From Ndongobacter massiliensis (lineage in GTDB: Bacteria > Bacillota > Clostridia > Tissierellales > Peptoniphilaceae), in the NCBI RefSeq assembly GCF_900120375.1, contig NZ_LT635480.1, positions 1,184,840-1,248,839 on the forward strand: a DNA stretch of 64,000 nt, read 5' to 3'. Position numbers and translations under genes: made by a program. This document shows, one piece after another, positions 9,273-16,102 of this stretch (position 1 is its first letter; every line of letters begins with the position of its first letter). The notes below the pieces were generated by a model. That model was not told the origin of the DNA, did not search any database, and saw only the letters and a program-made list of their open reading frames with translations.

Positions 9273-9475
9273 CACGAATCCTCCTTACCGAGCAGAAAGT
9301 AGAGAATTGGTCCGACAAAGCCCATCAGCGCAATGGTAATAACCAGCCATGATGTACGATTTCCTCGCTTATATGTGTCATGAGTCAAAATATGATACAG
9401 TGTATAACCCAGCAGCGCAAACTGCGCAATGATAAGCGGAATCAAGAACGGAAGATATTCTACAATTTTATCCAT
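9272..9475 (-). CDS. Small membrane protein with PLDc_N domain
   Basis: 67 residues from ATG 9475, which overlaps the end of the regulator gene; an ATG at 9493 is possible but has a poorer ribosome site. Two transmembrane helices flank a short polar loop with the HDTYKRGNRTSW and FVGPILYFLLGKEDS segments characteristic of the PLDc_N family (bacteriocin YxlE/SdpY-associated). In Firmicutes these sit between a regulator and an ABC pair, as here, and probably help immunity or sensing at the membrane. Function is inferred from context. Confidence 0.8.
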   Translation of the reverse strand: MDKIVEYLPFLIPLIIAQFALLGYTLYHILTHDTYKRGNRTSWLVITIALMGFVGPILYFLLGKEDS

Positions 9476-10199
9476 CTTTCTTCTCCTCTCCATAAACTTC
9501 TATGCAAAAACCGTGGTACCCGCAACAAGTACAAGTCAGTTTTCTGAGCGTTGGGGTATGACGCGCCCATAATGCTTCTTTAAATTTTGGTTTAAATATT
9601 TCATGACACTGTGGGCAAATATACGCAACCTTTTTGAAATAATAGATTGACACCCAGATTGCATATGGAATCGCTAACACAGCCCAAATAATGAGTGGCC
9701 ACCATATTCCTGACGAAATTAGCAGGATAATAGATACCCACTGTAACATGCTGATAGGAATACCCGTAATCAGCAGAAGAGCATGAAGCTGTTTCAATTT
9801 ATTTTTTCGTTTCACTACATAGGCTATGTCACCGATAGATTCAACAGAGAAAATATCCACGGTCTTTAGTTCTCGTTGAATACTTTCAATCAACTCCAGT
9901 TGTGTCTTGCGCTCATTGACTTCTTCTTTGATAATCTGTTCTTGTCGTTCCAGCAAAACAGCAATAACGCTGCCCGGATTTTCCTCTGCAAGCAGTTCTC
10001 CAATGCTGTTGATTGATATTCCTGCATCACGAAGAAAGCAAATGACCTTCATACGTTTTAAATCCTGTTCAGAGTATAGTCTGCGACCACCTTCAGACAA
10101 TTCGCTGGGGACGAGAATATTCCTGGAGTCATAATACTGTACTGTTCTTACAGACACGCCACAAAGCTTTGCAATATCCCCTGTCGTGTATTTTGACAT
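9468..10199 (-). CDS. MerR-family transcriptional regulator with membrane and zinc-ribbon C-terminus
   Basis: 243 residues from ATG 10199 (AAAGGAGG, 8-base spacing); a GTG three codons upstream is less likely. Residues 1-70 are the MerR winged helix (YTTGDIAKLCGVSVRTVQYY, then YSEQDLKRMKVICFLRDAGI). A coiled coil follows at about 80-120. Two hydrophobic helices at about 145-190 are followed by a C-terminal zinc-ribbon-like part (CPQCHE and CTCCGYHG, four cysteines). It is thus a membrane-tethered regulator likely to control its own operon through the repeats at 10205-10300. Known homologues precede PLDc_N and ABC genes. Confidence 0.85.
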   Translation of the reverse strand: MSKYTTGDIAKLCGVSVRTVQYYDSRNILVPSELSEGGRRLYSEQDLKRMKVICFLRDAGISINSIGELLAEENPGSVIAVLLERQEQIIKEEVNERKTQLELIESIQRELKTVDIFSVESIGDIAYVVKRKNKLKQLHALLLITGIPISMLQWVSIILLISSGIWWPLIIWAVLAIPYAIWVSIYYFKKVAYICPQCHEIFKPKFKEALWARHTPTLRKLTCTCCGYHGFCIEVYGEEKKDG

Positions 10200-10204
10200 A
10201 GCTT

Positions 10205-10300
10205 TCACCTCCTTTCATTACGCAGTTTACAACATTACGCAGCGTCACAAGCAATACCTTACGTAGCGTTACAAGTAATAAATTACGCAATTTAAGGTAC
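10205..10300 (-). promoter_or_regulatory. Repeated operator-like motif in the MerR operon promoter
   Basis: Four spaced copies of TTACG(C/T)A(G/A), two extended as TTACG(C/T)AGCGT(C/T)ACAAG, occur on the plus strand between 10218 and 10295, every 20-25 bp. On the transcribed minus strand this gives repeated CTTGTAACGCTACGTAAGG-like blocks with partial dyad symmetry. MerR proteins bind dyads between -35 and -10. An autoregulated promoter with several sites is inferred; the exact -10/-35 is unclear. Confidence 0.5.
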
Positions 10301-10370
10301 ACCCATCATCTTACATTCTCTAAAATGATAGCTTCTTAAAATAAAACCCGGGTATTTTTACTTGATGCCA

Positions 10371-10585
10371 TCACTCTTCCTCCCGTTTCACATACCGAAG
10401 CTCTATATCATATCCCAGTGCTTCCATCATCTTGACAAGCGTGTTGTTGACGATGGTTTCCTTGCTGCGGATTACTCGGTTTACGTAGGGAGCGGATGTA
10501 CTGATTTCCTTTGCAAGCCTTGCCTGGGTGATTTCAGCTTCAATACATTTCGTTTTTATGTCCGAGCTTTTCTTAGAAATTCCCT
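10371..10585 (-). pseudogene. XRE/HTH regulator lacking its start
   Basis: The minus strand encodes KKSSDIKTKCIEAEITQARL, AKEISTSAPYVNRVI, SKETIVNNTLVKMMEALGYD, then IELRYVKREEE and a stop at 10371. This is a one-domain helix-turn-helix protein of the XRE type, normally about 70 residues. No ATG/GTG/TTG occurs in frame between the upstream TAG and SSDIK, so the start is lost or uses ATT. The 5' end lies within 25 bp of RlmD-tail copy 2, so integration at that site may have replaced its beginning. Confidence 0.6.
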
Positions 10586-10608
10586 AATTTCAAGCCTTAT
10601 TATACAAT

Positions 10609-10668
10609 TTAATCCATCACTCTTGACATCAAGACGACAGTCTCCACATGGATTAAGATGAGCCGATT
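10609..10668 (-). repeat. RlmD-tail / attachment-site-like repeat, copy 2
   Basis: The minus strand reads LILIHVETVVLMSRVMD then a stop at 10609. This is the best match in the window to the RlmD C-terminal tail. The core CATGTGGAGACTGTC and TTGATGTCAAGAGT is shared with copies 1 and 4. No methyltransferase sequence lies upstream. After the stop comes TTGTATAATAAGG, a promoter-like sequence that continues into the region homologous to that beyond copy 1. Confidence 0.75.
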
Positions 10669-10909
10669 GATGTCCACACCTCCCTTGAGACCTTATCTTG
10701 TACGAGGAAATTGTTCAAGGCTTAGACTCGTACTTGGAAACTGGTCGAGTTTTCCGGAATCATTACTAATATCCCTCTACCTCGTGACGATATTATCTAT
10801 AGACTATTTTAACTCACCTTATGATCGCATCGTCGTCAGCCTGTAAAGCGCGTTGTACTATAATGTTATATGTTAGAGATGACAAGCTGAAAATTTGAGG
10901 TGATTGAAT

Positions 10910-11659
10910 ATGATTATGCATGATTGGAACAGCGAAAAGAAAGATGTCATTCTGCTGATCCATCCGATGCTTTCGTCAGCAAATGGAATGAAAACTTACG
11001 TTGCCGACAATATCGGGAATGGATACCGCTACCTCGCACCGGATCTTTCCGCACATGGTGATGCAATTAAAGACACCTACAAAAGTGCTTTTGACGAGGC
11101 AAGGCAAATTCATGATTATCTGGTCAAAAATCAGGTTAAGAAGATTAAGCTTGGCTTTGGAGCCTCCTTGGGAGGTGTGATTCTTCTGCAGCTTCTCAAG
11201 TATGACGATATTCAGTTTGAGCATGTGTTCTTTGAGGGAACGAGCTTTTACACTAATGCGAAACTTCTGGAATGGATCCTCAGATCCGTATTTTTGAAAA
11301 AACATAAAAAGGCCGTGGCAGATCCGGCGCTCAGTGTAAAGAGGATGTCCTCAATGTTTGGAACAGAAGCCGCTCCGCTTCTGGCAAAGCATTATATTGC
11401 CATGAGCGAGGAAAGCATAAGGAATATCATTCACGACTGTGCGTTCGTGGAGCTTCCGCCATTGTCCGATACGCTTCAGAAGAATTGTCTGTTTGCCTAT
11501 GGTGATAAGGATTTCGACTACAAGAAGGCAAGGAGAATGCTCCGGAAGACATATCCTCATGCAGGAATGAAAGTGTGGGGAGGCTACGGGCATTGTGAGA
11601 GGATAACGAAAGATCAAGAAGGTTATTGCCATGACATCGAGGACTATATTTGTGCATAA
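10910..11659 (+). CDS. Alpha/beta hydrolase
   Basis: 250 residues from ATG 10910 (GAGGTG, 7-base spacing); a TTG two codons upstream is possible. The alpha/beta-hydrolase pattern is clear: VILLIHPMLSSANGM (oxyanion strand), LAPDLSAHGD, a nucleophile elbow GFGASLGGVILL with the serine of G-A-S-L-G, an acid in FAYGDKDF and a histidine in WGGYGHCER. A tATAATg -10 element lies at 10859. It is the first gene of a three-gene plus-strand operon with two membrane proteins. Substrate unknown. Confidence 0.85.
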   Translation: MIMHDWNSEKKDVILLIHPMLSSANGMKTYVADNIGNGYRYLAPDLSAHGDAIKDTYKSAFDEARQIHDYLVKNQVKKIKLGFGASLGGVILLQLLKYDDIQFEHVFFEGTSFYTNAKLLEWILRSVFLKKHKKAVADPALSVKRMSSMFGTEAAPLLAKHYIAMSEESIRNIIHDCAFVELPPLSDTLQKNCLFAYGDKDFDYKKARRMLRKTYPHAGMKVWGGYGHCERITKDQEGYCHDIEDYICA

Positions 11660-11683
11660 ATACAATGCGAGGTGAGGTATTCA

Positions 11684-11968
11684 ATGAAGAAAGAAAAAAC
11701 AGCCATGCTTTGCGACGTCATCGCCAATGTCATCTTCATGATTGGAGATTGCCTTGTGGATGCGTTCGGAGCAGGCCTGAACGCTTTTGAGCTGCTCATT
11801 ATCGACCTGTGCTGGTGGCAACACAGCAAACCCAGACAGTTTCAAGGCAGTAATGGCGGGAAAATTTATCTTGGTGCAAAGAAACATGTGAAGGCTTTTC
11901 TGAGAACTATTCCTGTTTTTGCTGTGTCAGCCCTGCTTGTTTCGGGGATATTGCAGATTATTCAATAG
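11684..11968 (+). CDS. Small membrane protein of unknown function
   Basis: 94 residues from ATG 11684, chosen because GAGGTGAG precedes it; a GTG at 11672 is in frame. There are two hydrophobic stretches, VIANVIFMIGDCLVDAFGAG and a C-terminal IPVFAVSALLVSGILQI, with a basic central part. I do not recognise the family. It lies 24 bp after the hydrolase and 11 bp before the next membrane protein, so co-expression is likely. Confidence 0.6.
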   Translation: MKKEKTAMLCDVIANVIFMIGDCLVDAFGAGLNAFELLIIDLCWWQHSKPRQFQGSNGGKIYLGAKKHVKAFLRTIPVFAVSALLVSGILQIIQ

Positions 11969-11979
11969 GAGGATACAGC

Positions 11980-12492
11980 ATGGATATATTTCGAGCAATT
12001 CTTGATGGAATAGCAATGGCCGGAATATTTAACGGAGCTGCGGCAACTGTAGTTTTGATCAATCCAAGATATTTCTTCGATTCTTACCCGAAAGCGATAC
12101 AGAAAGCCGCACCAAAGCAAATGACCAAAGAGGAGAAGCACGTTAATTTTATATTCACTATCGTGGTTATGGGCATCTGCGCGGCATATGAAATCATCAG
12201 TAATATGCACACAGGCATCACCGGATTCTGGCCCTTATTCTGGACTGGATATATCAATTGGAATATTGTAAATTTCGGAGACTTTTTTCTTCTGGACTGC
12301 CTGTTATTTCAGGGGAAATATAAAGGCCGTATTGTCATACCGGGGACAGAAGGCCATCCGGATTATGAATCTGGAAACTGGATGAAGCATCTTGGACTCT
12401 TAGAGCATTTTCTGCTGTGGCCATTCATCCTGGTTCCGATATATAGCGCGGTACAAGCCGGGATTATTATGCTGGTAAGAGTTGTCCTTTGA
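11980..12492 (+). CDS. Multi-pass membrane protein of unknown function
   Basis: 170 residues with four likely membrane segments: about 8-28, 57-78 (FIFTIVVMGICAAYEIIS), 85-115 (rich in Trp and Phe) and 145-168. GGAGG lies ahead of ATG 11980. The motif GYINWNIVNFGDFFLLDCLL in the third segment and GTEGHPDYESGNWMKHLG in the loop look conserved but are not assigned by me. It is the last gene of the hydrolase operon and is followed by relics. Confidence 0.65.
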   Translation: MDIFRAILDGIAMAGIFNGAAATVVLINPRYFFDSYPKAIQKAAPKQMTKEEKHVNFIFTIVVMGICAAYEIISNMHTGITGFWPLFWTGYINWNIVNFGDFFLLDCLLFQGKYKGRIVIPGTEGHPDYESGNWMKHLGLLEHFLLWPFILVPIYSAVQAGIIMLVRVVL

Positions 12493-12499
12493 AGAATAG

Positions 12500-12625
12500 A
12501 TCAGTCGGGTGTACGGTGATGCCTTTAAGCGCCGGATTCACAACTGTATCGAGTACATTCAAAGGAATCCGGAATGGGAGCTACTCTTGTCCATTATGGC
12601 TTCCCTGGCTCAGCATGAAAGCTTT
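12500..12625 (+). pseudogene. Possible AraC-type regulator fragment
   Basis: The plus strand encodes VYGDAFKRRIHNCIEYIQRN then PEWELLLSIMASLAQHESF. The pattern CIEYIQ-N...EL-L--MAS-A resembles the first helix-turn-helix of AraC proteins (IEYIEENL...LSDIA). No start or second half is present. It collapses into RlmD-tail copy 3. Low confidence. Confidence 0.3.
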
Positions 12626-12738
12626 GCGGCAGATACTGTTACATCTAGTTCATCCATATCTATTTTTACTTTTATGTACTTATTGGAATCTAGTTTGGAC
12701 AAAAGCGCAACCGTCTCCACATGGATTGAGAGAACGGG
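12612..12738 (-). repeat. RlmD-tail / attachment-site-like repeat, copy 3 (longer, divergent)
   Basis: The minus strand encodes LSIHVETVALLSKLDSNKYI, KVKIDMDELDVTVSAAK, then LSC and a stop. This is the longer C-terminal form found in Clostridia (HVETVVLLSKLD...I-V-I-LDELDLTSAESK). It shares CATGTGGAGAC with the other copies, but the following bases differ. Upstream RlmD sequence is absent, so this is a displaced tail and could come from another donor element. Confidence 0.7.
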
Positions 12739-12786
12739 TAGGATAGCTACACTTTTTTGAGTGCACAGAATGGATAGTGGGTGCAT

Positions 12787-12818
12787 CTTTTAACGATAGG
12801 AAAAGCTATCGTTAAAAG
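12787..12818. terminator. Perfect hairpin (terminator-like)
   Basis: CTTTTAACGATAG and CTATCGTTAAAAGG form a 13-bp stem around a five-base loop. There is no strong following T-tract on either strand, though the stem itself ends in A/T pairs. It could be a bidirectional terminator between relics. A second, weaker hairpin (AGCCTAG ... CTAGGCT around a C8 run) lies at 12861-12888. Confidence 0.45.
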
Positions 12819-12901
12819 GTTTAAGATTGACTTAATAGCTTGATTTTAGCATAAAAACAGCCTAGAGAAGATCCCCCCCCTAGGCTGACTTTTGTAACAT
12901 T

Positions 12902-13200
12902 TCAAACACTCACAATCTTTTGGCTTTTATGATGCCTTTCAATATCCACACTAATCTCTGATTTAAAAGTTATGCTGAACCTGTCCTCGTAAACTTTTAT
13001 TTTCTTGATGTACTTTCTTACCAGCTTCTCGTCATACTCACTAATATCGTGACGCTCACTTTTCAGAAAACTTCCATTTCTCTGATTCGTCTTTTAGCAT
13101 CTTCTTGACCTGCTTTTTCTATAAGAATCTGCTGTTTCTTACCTTTCAGTTCATCAATCTCGTTGGCAGTTTTCGTATATAGTTTTATCACGTGTTGGAT
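12902..13200 (-). pseudogene. Serine site-specific recombinase remnant 2 (C-terminal part)
   Basis: The minus strand reads VIKLYTKTANEIDELKGKKQ, QILIEKAGQEDAKRRIREME. After a frameshift near 13070 it continues SERHDISEYDEKLVRKYIKK, IKVYEDRFSITFKSEISVDI and ends at 12902. This is the C-terminal coiled coil and end of large serine recombinases (RI-EME-FL----I-E(Y/F)DE-LVR--I--I-V-----F-K-G--I-I). Catalytic and zinc-ribbon domains are gone. It lies next to RlmD-tail copy 3, paralleling remnant 1 next to copy 1. Confidence 0.7.
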
Positions 13201-13203
13201 ACA

Positions 13204-13308
13204 ATGAAACTTTAGCCGTGAACCCTGAAACTATTGCTTTGAACTCTGAAACTATTTATAGGAATCCTGAAACCTTAGCTTGGAACTCTGAAACCTTTTT
13301 AGGCATCA
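13204..13308. repeat. Five tandem 21-bp repeats
   Basis: CTGAAAC-type anchors lie at 13204, 13225, 13246, 13267 and 13288, exactly 21 bp apart. Units are 70-90% alike by eye. Twenty-one bases is seven codons; on the minus strand the frame gives VSEFQAK, VSGFL(stop)I, VSEFKAI, VSGFTAK, VS, a heptad now broken by one stop. No spacers, so it is not a CRISPR. Confidence 0.8.
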
Positions 13309-13400
13309 AAAAAGACGGTATTACTACCGCCTTAATTATTTACACATAACGCTTTTAGATTTAGATTTCTATTTCATAGAAACTTGAGCCTTGTTAAGCT

Positions 13401-13952
13401 CTACAAACTGAGATTTGTTGTAGTTATCTCCGATTTTCTTAATTCCATATGTAATACACAAGCAAATACTATCTCAATAATACATGCCGCAACAGCAACC
13501 GTTGTGCCGTTTAATGCACATCCTAAAATCAAGGAAATCATCGGAATGGAAATTGCGGCAACTGTATATCCCTTTGATTGATACAACCATGAATAGGGAA
13601 ATAAATGTGCTCCAAACACCATAGCGTATACCATAATCATCTTTTCCGGAACCGCACTAAACACCCACATAACGATTAATAAATAAATCATTTGATTTAG
13701 GGTGAAAATGAAGCCTAATTGTCCAAGTGGATTTTGTTTTGAAAAGATATCCACCTTTATAAGTTTACCAATGATCCAAGCCAGCGGTAATAATGGGCAT
13801 GAACAGCAAAATACCAATAAATTTTTCATATTCATATTGATATCTAAAATTGACACAAGTACTATCAGAAGCCATATAATCACCGATGCCATGATAAATG
13901 GCAACCCTTTTTTCTGCTGAATTGCAATTTCTTTTCTTAATTCATCCATCAT
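13401..13952 (-). CDS. Membrane protein, DUF7010-like
   Basis: 183 residues; GGAGGAG precedes ATG ATG at 13947-13952. There are six hydrophobic segments. Conserved-looking stretches are DELRKEIAIQQKKGLPFIMA, FCCSCPLLPLAWIIGKLIKV, GFIFTLNQMIYLLIVMWVFS and AMVFGAHLFPYSWLYQSKGY, which I recall as the DUF7010 family. Function unknown. It is intact and flanked by relics, so it is probably cargo of an integrated element. Confidence 0.7.
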   Translation of the reverse strand: MMDELRKEIAIQQKKGLPFIMASVIIWLLIVLVSILDINMNMKNLLVFCCSCPLLPLAWIIGKLIKVDIFSKQNPLGQLGFIFTLNQMIYLLIVMWVFSAVPEKMIMVYAMVFGAHLFPYSWLYQSKGYTVAAISIPMISLILGCALNGTTVAVAACIIEIVFACVLHMELRKSEITTTNLSL

Positions 13953-13978
13953 TTTCTCCTCCAGAAATTCAAATTTGT

Positions 13979-14161
13979 CTACACCGCCTTAATCTTATAA
14001 TTTATCAATTCAATAAACTCTATCACAGTCGCTCCTATCATCGGAAGCCCATAGGGACTAAATAGGAAACCGATAACCAAGCCAGATATACCTATTCCAA
14101 CTTCTCCTTGAATAAAAGAAGCTAACGCCCCAAATATGCAGAACATCATAACGATCAACAT
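13979..14161 (-). pseudogene. CD1845-like ICE protein, N-terminally truncated
   Basis: The frame MMFCIFGALASFIQGEVGIG, ISGLVIGFLFSPYGLPMIGA then TVIEFIELINYKIK matches the second half of CD1845-type membrane proteins found in Tn1549/CTn-like conjugative elements. The first membrane helix is missing. Upstream it is fused directly to an unrelated fragment (14160-14444), so this is a deletion junction. Confidence 0.5.
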
Positions 14162-14444
14162 TGAACACTCTGAAAATAGCGTCTATCTTATGCTGAGGTA
14201 ACACGGACATGATACGGTTATTCGTACCAAAGAGTAAGATTGCCGCAAGTGTGATACCTTCTTTGTTCGTTTCCGGATCCTCAAGTATGAGTCCGCAGCT
14301 TCTGAGCATTTCCTCATCCGTCATGTCAACCCACAGATGGTGCTCAGTATTCACTCTCGCCATTCTCCTTGCTCGATCCATAAGATCATGGCGAAGGCTT
14401 GAAACCGGTGATGGCAGTGTGGGAGACTTGATCTGTCTATACAA
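14160..14444 (-). pseudogene. Fragment of an AlbA_2/RecG-like ATP-binding protein
   Basis: The minus strand reads LRHDLMDRARRMARVNTEHH, LWVDMTDEEMLRSCGLILED, ETNKEGITLAAILLFG, then NNRIMSVLPQHKIDAIFRV. This is the middle part of AlbA_2 (Schlafen-type) DNA-binding/ATPase proteins (DLFDRARKMA, LW-NMTDEEILRS-GL, G-TLAAILLFG). Both DNA-binding and ATPase ends are missing. It joins the CD1845-like fragment at about 14160. A complete member of the wider family is at 58556-59851. Confidence 0.6.
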
Positions 14445-14453
14445 GCGGGACGG

Positions 14454-14888
14454 TCATTTTGCTTTCGCTTCAGCATATCTATCTTTGCCCCACCAATTTT
14501 GCATGAGCTCCTTCAACGTGACAGTCTTCCGCTGTTCAAAGTCCTCCATAATCTCCATTTTTTCATTTTCTTCATTCAATTGATAAAAGAACTCTCTACA
14601 CGCTCCACAAGGCATACCGCTTCCCGCACCATAAGGTGCCTTGTCGCGGAATGCGATTAGGCGCTTCACCTTCGTCTGTCCGCTATTCACATACATATTA
14701 AGAGCGGCCACGCGTTCTGCGCACAAATTAAGACCCCCACTGCAGCTCTCAATGCAGAAACCCGTGAAAATTTCTCCGTTTTCAGCTTCTATTGCACATA
14801 CAACATGATGTGCGTAAACAAATGGTGAAACTTCCTCCGGATGAAATTGTGCCTTCGCCTTTTCATACATTGTATCCCAAATATCCAT
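14454..14888 (-). CDS. Cytidine deaminase-like protein
   Basis: 144 residues from ATG 14888 (GGAGAAAAGG upstream). Zinc ligands and catalytic glutamate are in NLCAERVAAL (C-A-E) and MPCGACREFF (P-C-xx-C), with the C-I-E and G-G-L-N-L-C-A-E context of tetrameric cytidine/blasticidin deaminases. The C-terminal 35 residues are longer than in housekeeping Cdd and rich in charge. It probably deaminates a free nucleoside; a blasticidin-S-like substrate is possible. It lies between relics and RlmD-tail copy 4, so it is likely transferred cargo. Confidence 0.85.
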   Translation of the reverse strand: MDIWDTMYEKAKAQFHPEEVSPFVYAHHVVCAIEAENGEIFTGFCIESCSGGLNLCAERVAALNMYVNSGQTKVKRLIAFRDKAPYGAGSGMPCGACREFFYQLNEENEKMEIMEDFEQRKTVTLKELMQNWWGKDRYAEAKAK

Positions 14889-15145
14889 ATATTCCTTTTC
14901 TCCTAAAATACCTGAATTTATCGCATAGACCTTCCTATTTGCATATACTACAGTTTCGTCATGATCTTTCCTGCCGAAAACTATTATCCGAATTAGACAT
15001 CTATCTCACAGCCACAACTACCACAACATCTAACTCGGCAACTCAACTCTCACACTTTTTGACCTGATTTGCCTTTGGATAAGTTTCGAGAAGCGTTCGT
15101 CTTGCCCGATTACCCGAAAACCGCCGGATACTTAATCTTTCGCGC

Positions 15146-15205
15146 CTATTTCCCTTCGACTCTTGACATCAATACGACACTCTCCACATGTGTCAAGCTC
15201 CCCTC
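15146..15205 (-). repeat. RlmD-tail / attachment-site-like repeat, copy 4
   Basis: The minus strand reads SLTHVESVVLMSRVEGK then TAG at 15146-15148. It shares ACACATGTGGAGA, GTGTCGT and TTGATGTCAAGAGT with copies 1 and 2. No RlmD body lies upstream; the methyltransferase gene at 15220 is an unrelated class I enzyme. The 250 bp between this copy and the deaminase start hold no other gene I can support. Confidence 0.75.
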
Positions 15206-15219
15206 CCGCAAAGCGGCTT

Positions 15220-15837
15220 TTATTTGGATAATATCAATATTCCCGAGCAAAACGTCATCTTCTTGAAAATTAGATTTGGAAATTCTCTTATTAATTCATC
15301 GGCAACACAATAGCTTTCATCCATATCCCACTCATCACCGCTTTCCTCTCGGCATTTTTCCAATTTCTCACGATCCTCAAAAGCAACATCACCGATTAGA
15401 ATCTTACCGCCATCTTTAAGATATGCAAGCAAATCTTTAAGAAACACAATCTTTTCGTCAGACGTTAAATGGTGAATGGAATAGGTTAGAACAATAAAAT
15501 CATAAAGCTCTTCTTTAAGCGCCTCAACTAATCCATTTGCAAAATCACCCCGATAAAGATGCGCTTTGGGCATTTTTTCAGACGCAAGTTCAAGCATTCT
15601 TTTTGAAAAATCCTGTCCATAAATGACGCAGCCATTCTCATACAACTTTGTTGTAAGTGTACCCGTTCCAAATCCAATATCCAACACTGTTGATTTCGGT
15701 TTTTCCATTATGCTTTTATAAATATCGCCAAGAATTCTTTTATATCCCGCAAAAGGATACGTACTCTCTTCATCGGATACTCCGACTGATTTATCGTAAC
15801 CATCCGCCCATAAATCAAATTCTTTGCTACCTAACAT
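15220..15837 (-). CDS. Class I SAM-dependent methyltransferase
   Basis: 205 residues. The SAM-binding motif is TVLDIGFGTGTLTTKLYENG, followed by an acidic residue in IYGQDFS, motif II FIVLTYSIHHLTSDEK and LKDGGKILIGDV. It begins EFDLWADGYDKSVG, like the YrrT/UbiE-type group. Small-molecule or tRNA methylation are both possible; the substrate cannot be read. GGAGGAAG precedes the ATG. It ends 15 bp from RlmD-tail copy 4. Confidence 0.85.
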   Translation of the reverse strand: MLGSKEFDLWADGYDKSVGVSDEESTYPFAGYKRILGDIYKSIMEKPKSTVLDIGFGTGTLTTKLYENGCVIYGQDFSKRMLELASEKMPKAHLYRGDFANGLVEALKEELYDFIVLTYSIHHLTSDEKIVFLKDLLAYLKDGGKILIGDVAFEDREKLEKCREESGDEWDMDESYCVADELIREFPNLIFKKMTFCSGILILSK

Positions 15838-15868
15838 GCTTCCTCCTGCAAATTCAAATGTAACAATG

Positions 15869-16000
15869 TCAAACGTTCATTTCGCTAATCTTTTCATATA
15901 TTCGTCTTCGATGTCTTTCTTTCTCATCCGGTTTTAAAAGTTCTTCCTGTTTCTCTTTGATTTCCTGCTCAACTTCTAAGATTCTCTTGATCTTATATTA
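15869..16000 (-). pseudogene. Coiled-coil gene fragment (3' end) interrupted by an IS remnant
   Basis: The minus strand reads KIKRILEVEQEIKEKQEELL, KPDEKERHRRRIYEKISEMN, V and a stop at 15869. It starts exactly at the edge of the IS fragment at 16001. The sequence on the other side (16103-16225) also ends at the IS, so both may be halves of one gene. Family unknown. Confidence 0.4.
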
Positions 16001-16102
16001 TGTAGAGATACAATTGCTGTGAGACCAAGAAGAAAAAATAGAGAGAGAAGTCCTGCTATGTAGGAAGAATGCCTGAAAAATTTTATCAGTACACGGTTAT
16101 TG
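16001..16102 (+). mobile_element. IS481-like element, internally deleted 102-bp remnant (copy 2)
   Basis: It starts with the intact left end TGTAGAGATACAATTGCTG through GAGAGAAGTCCTG, then jumps to CTATGTAGGAAGAATGCC, which corresponds to position 5811 in copy 1. The joint is at a GAAATCCTG repeat present at both places in copy 1 (left end and 5802), so the deletion ran between short direct repeats. The right end is lost. Confidence 0.8.

Noticed and set aside
13204-13308. Possible CRISPR array
   Set aside because: Repeats are tandem with no spacers, 21-bp period, and no cas genes are in the window.
14889-15145. Search for a gene in the gap between the deaminase and tail copy 4
   Set aside because: Only short frames without ribosome sites; the open frame upstream of the deaminase ATG has no start.
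15220-15837. Methyltransferase gene as the rlmD body belonging to tail copy 4
   Set aside because: It is a 205-residue class I enzyme complete with its own stop at 15220, without TRAM or the RlmD catalytic cysteine; the tail lies outside it.
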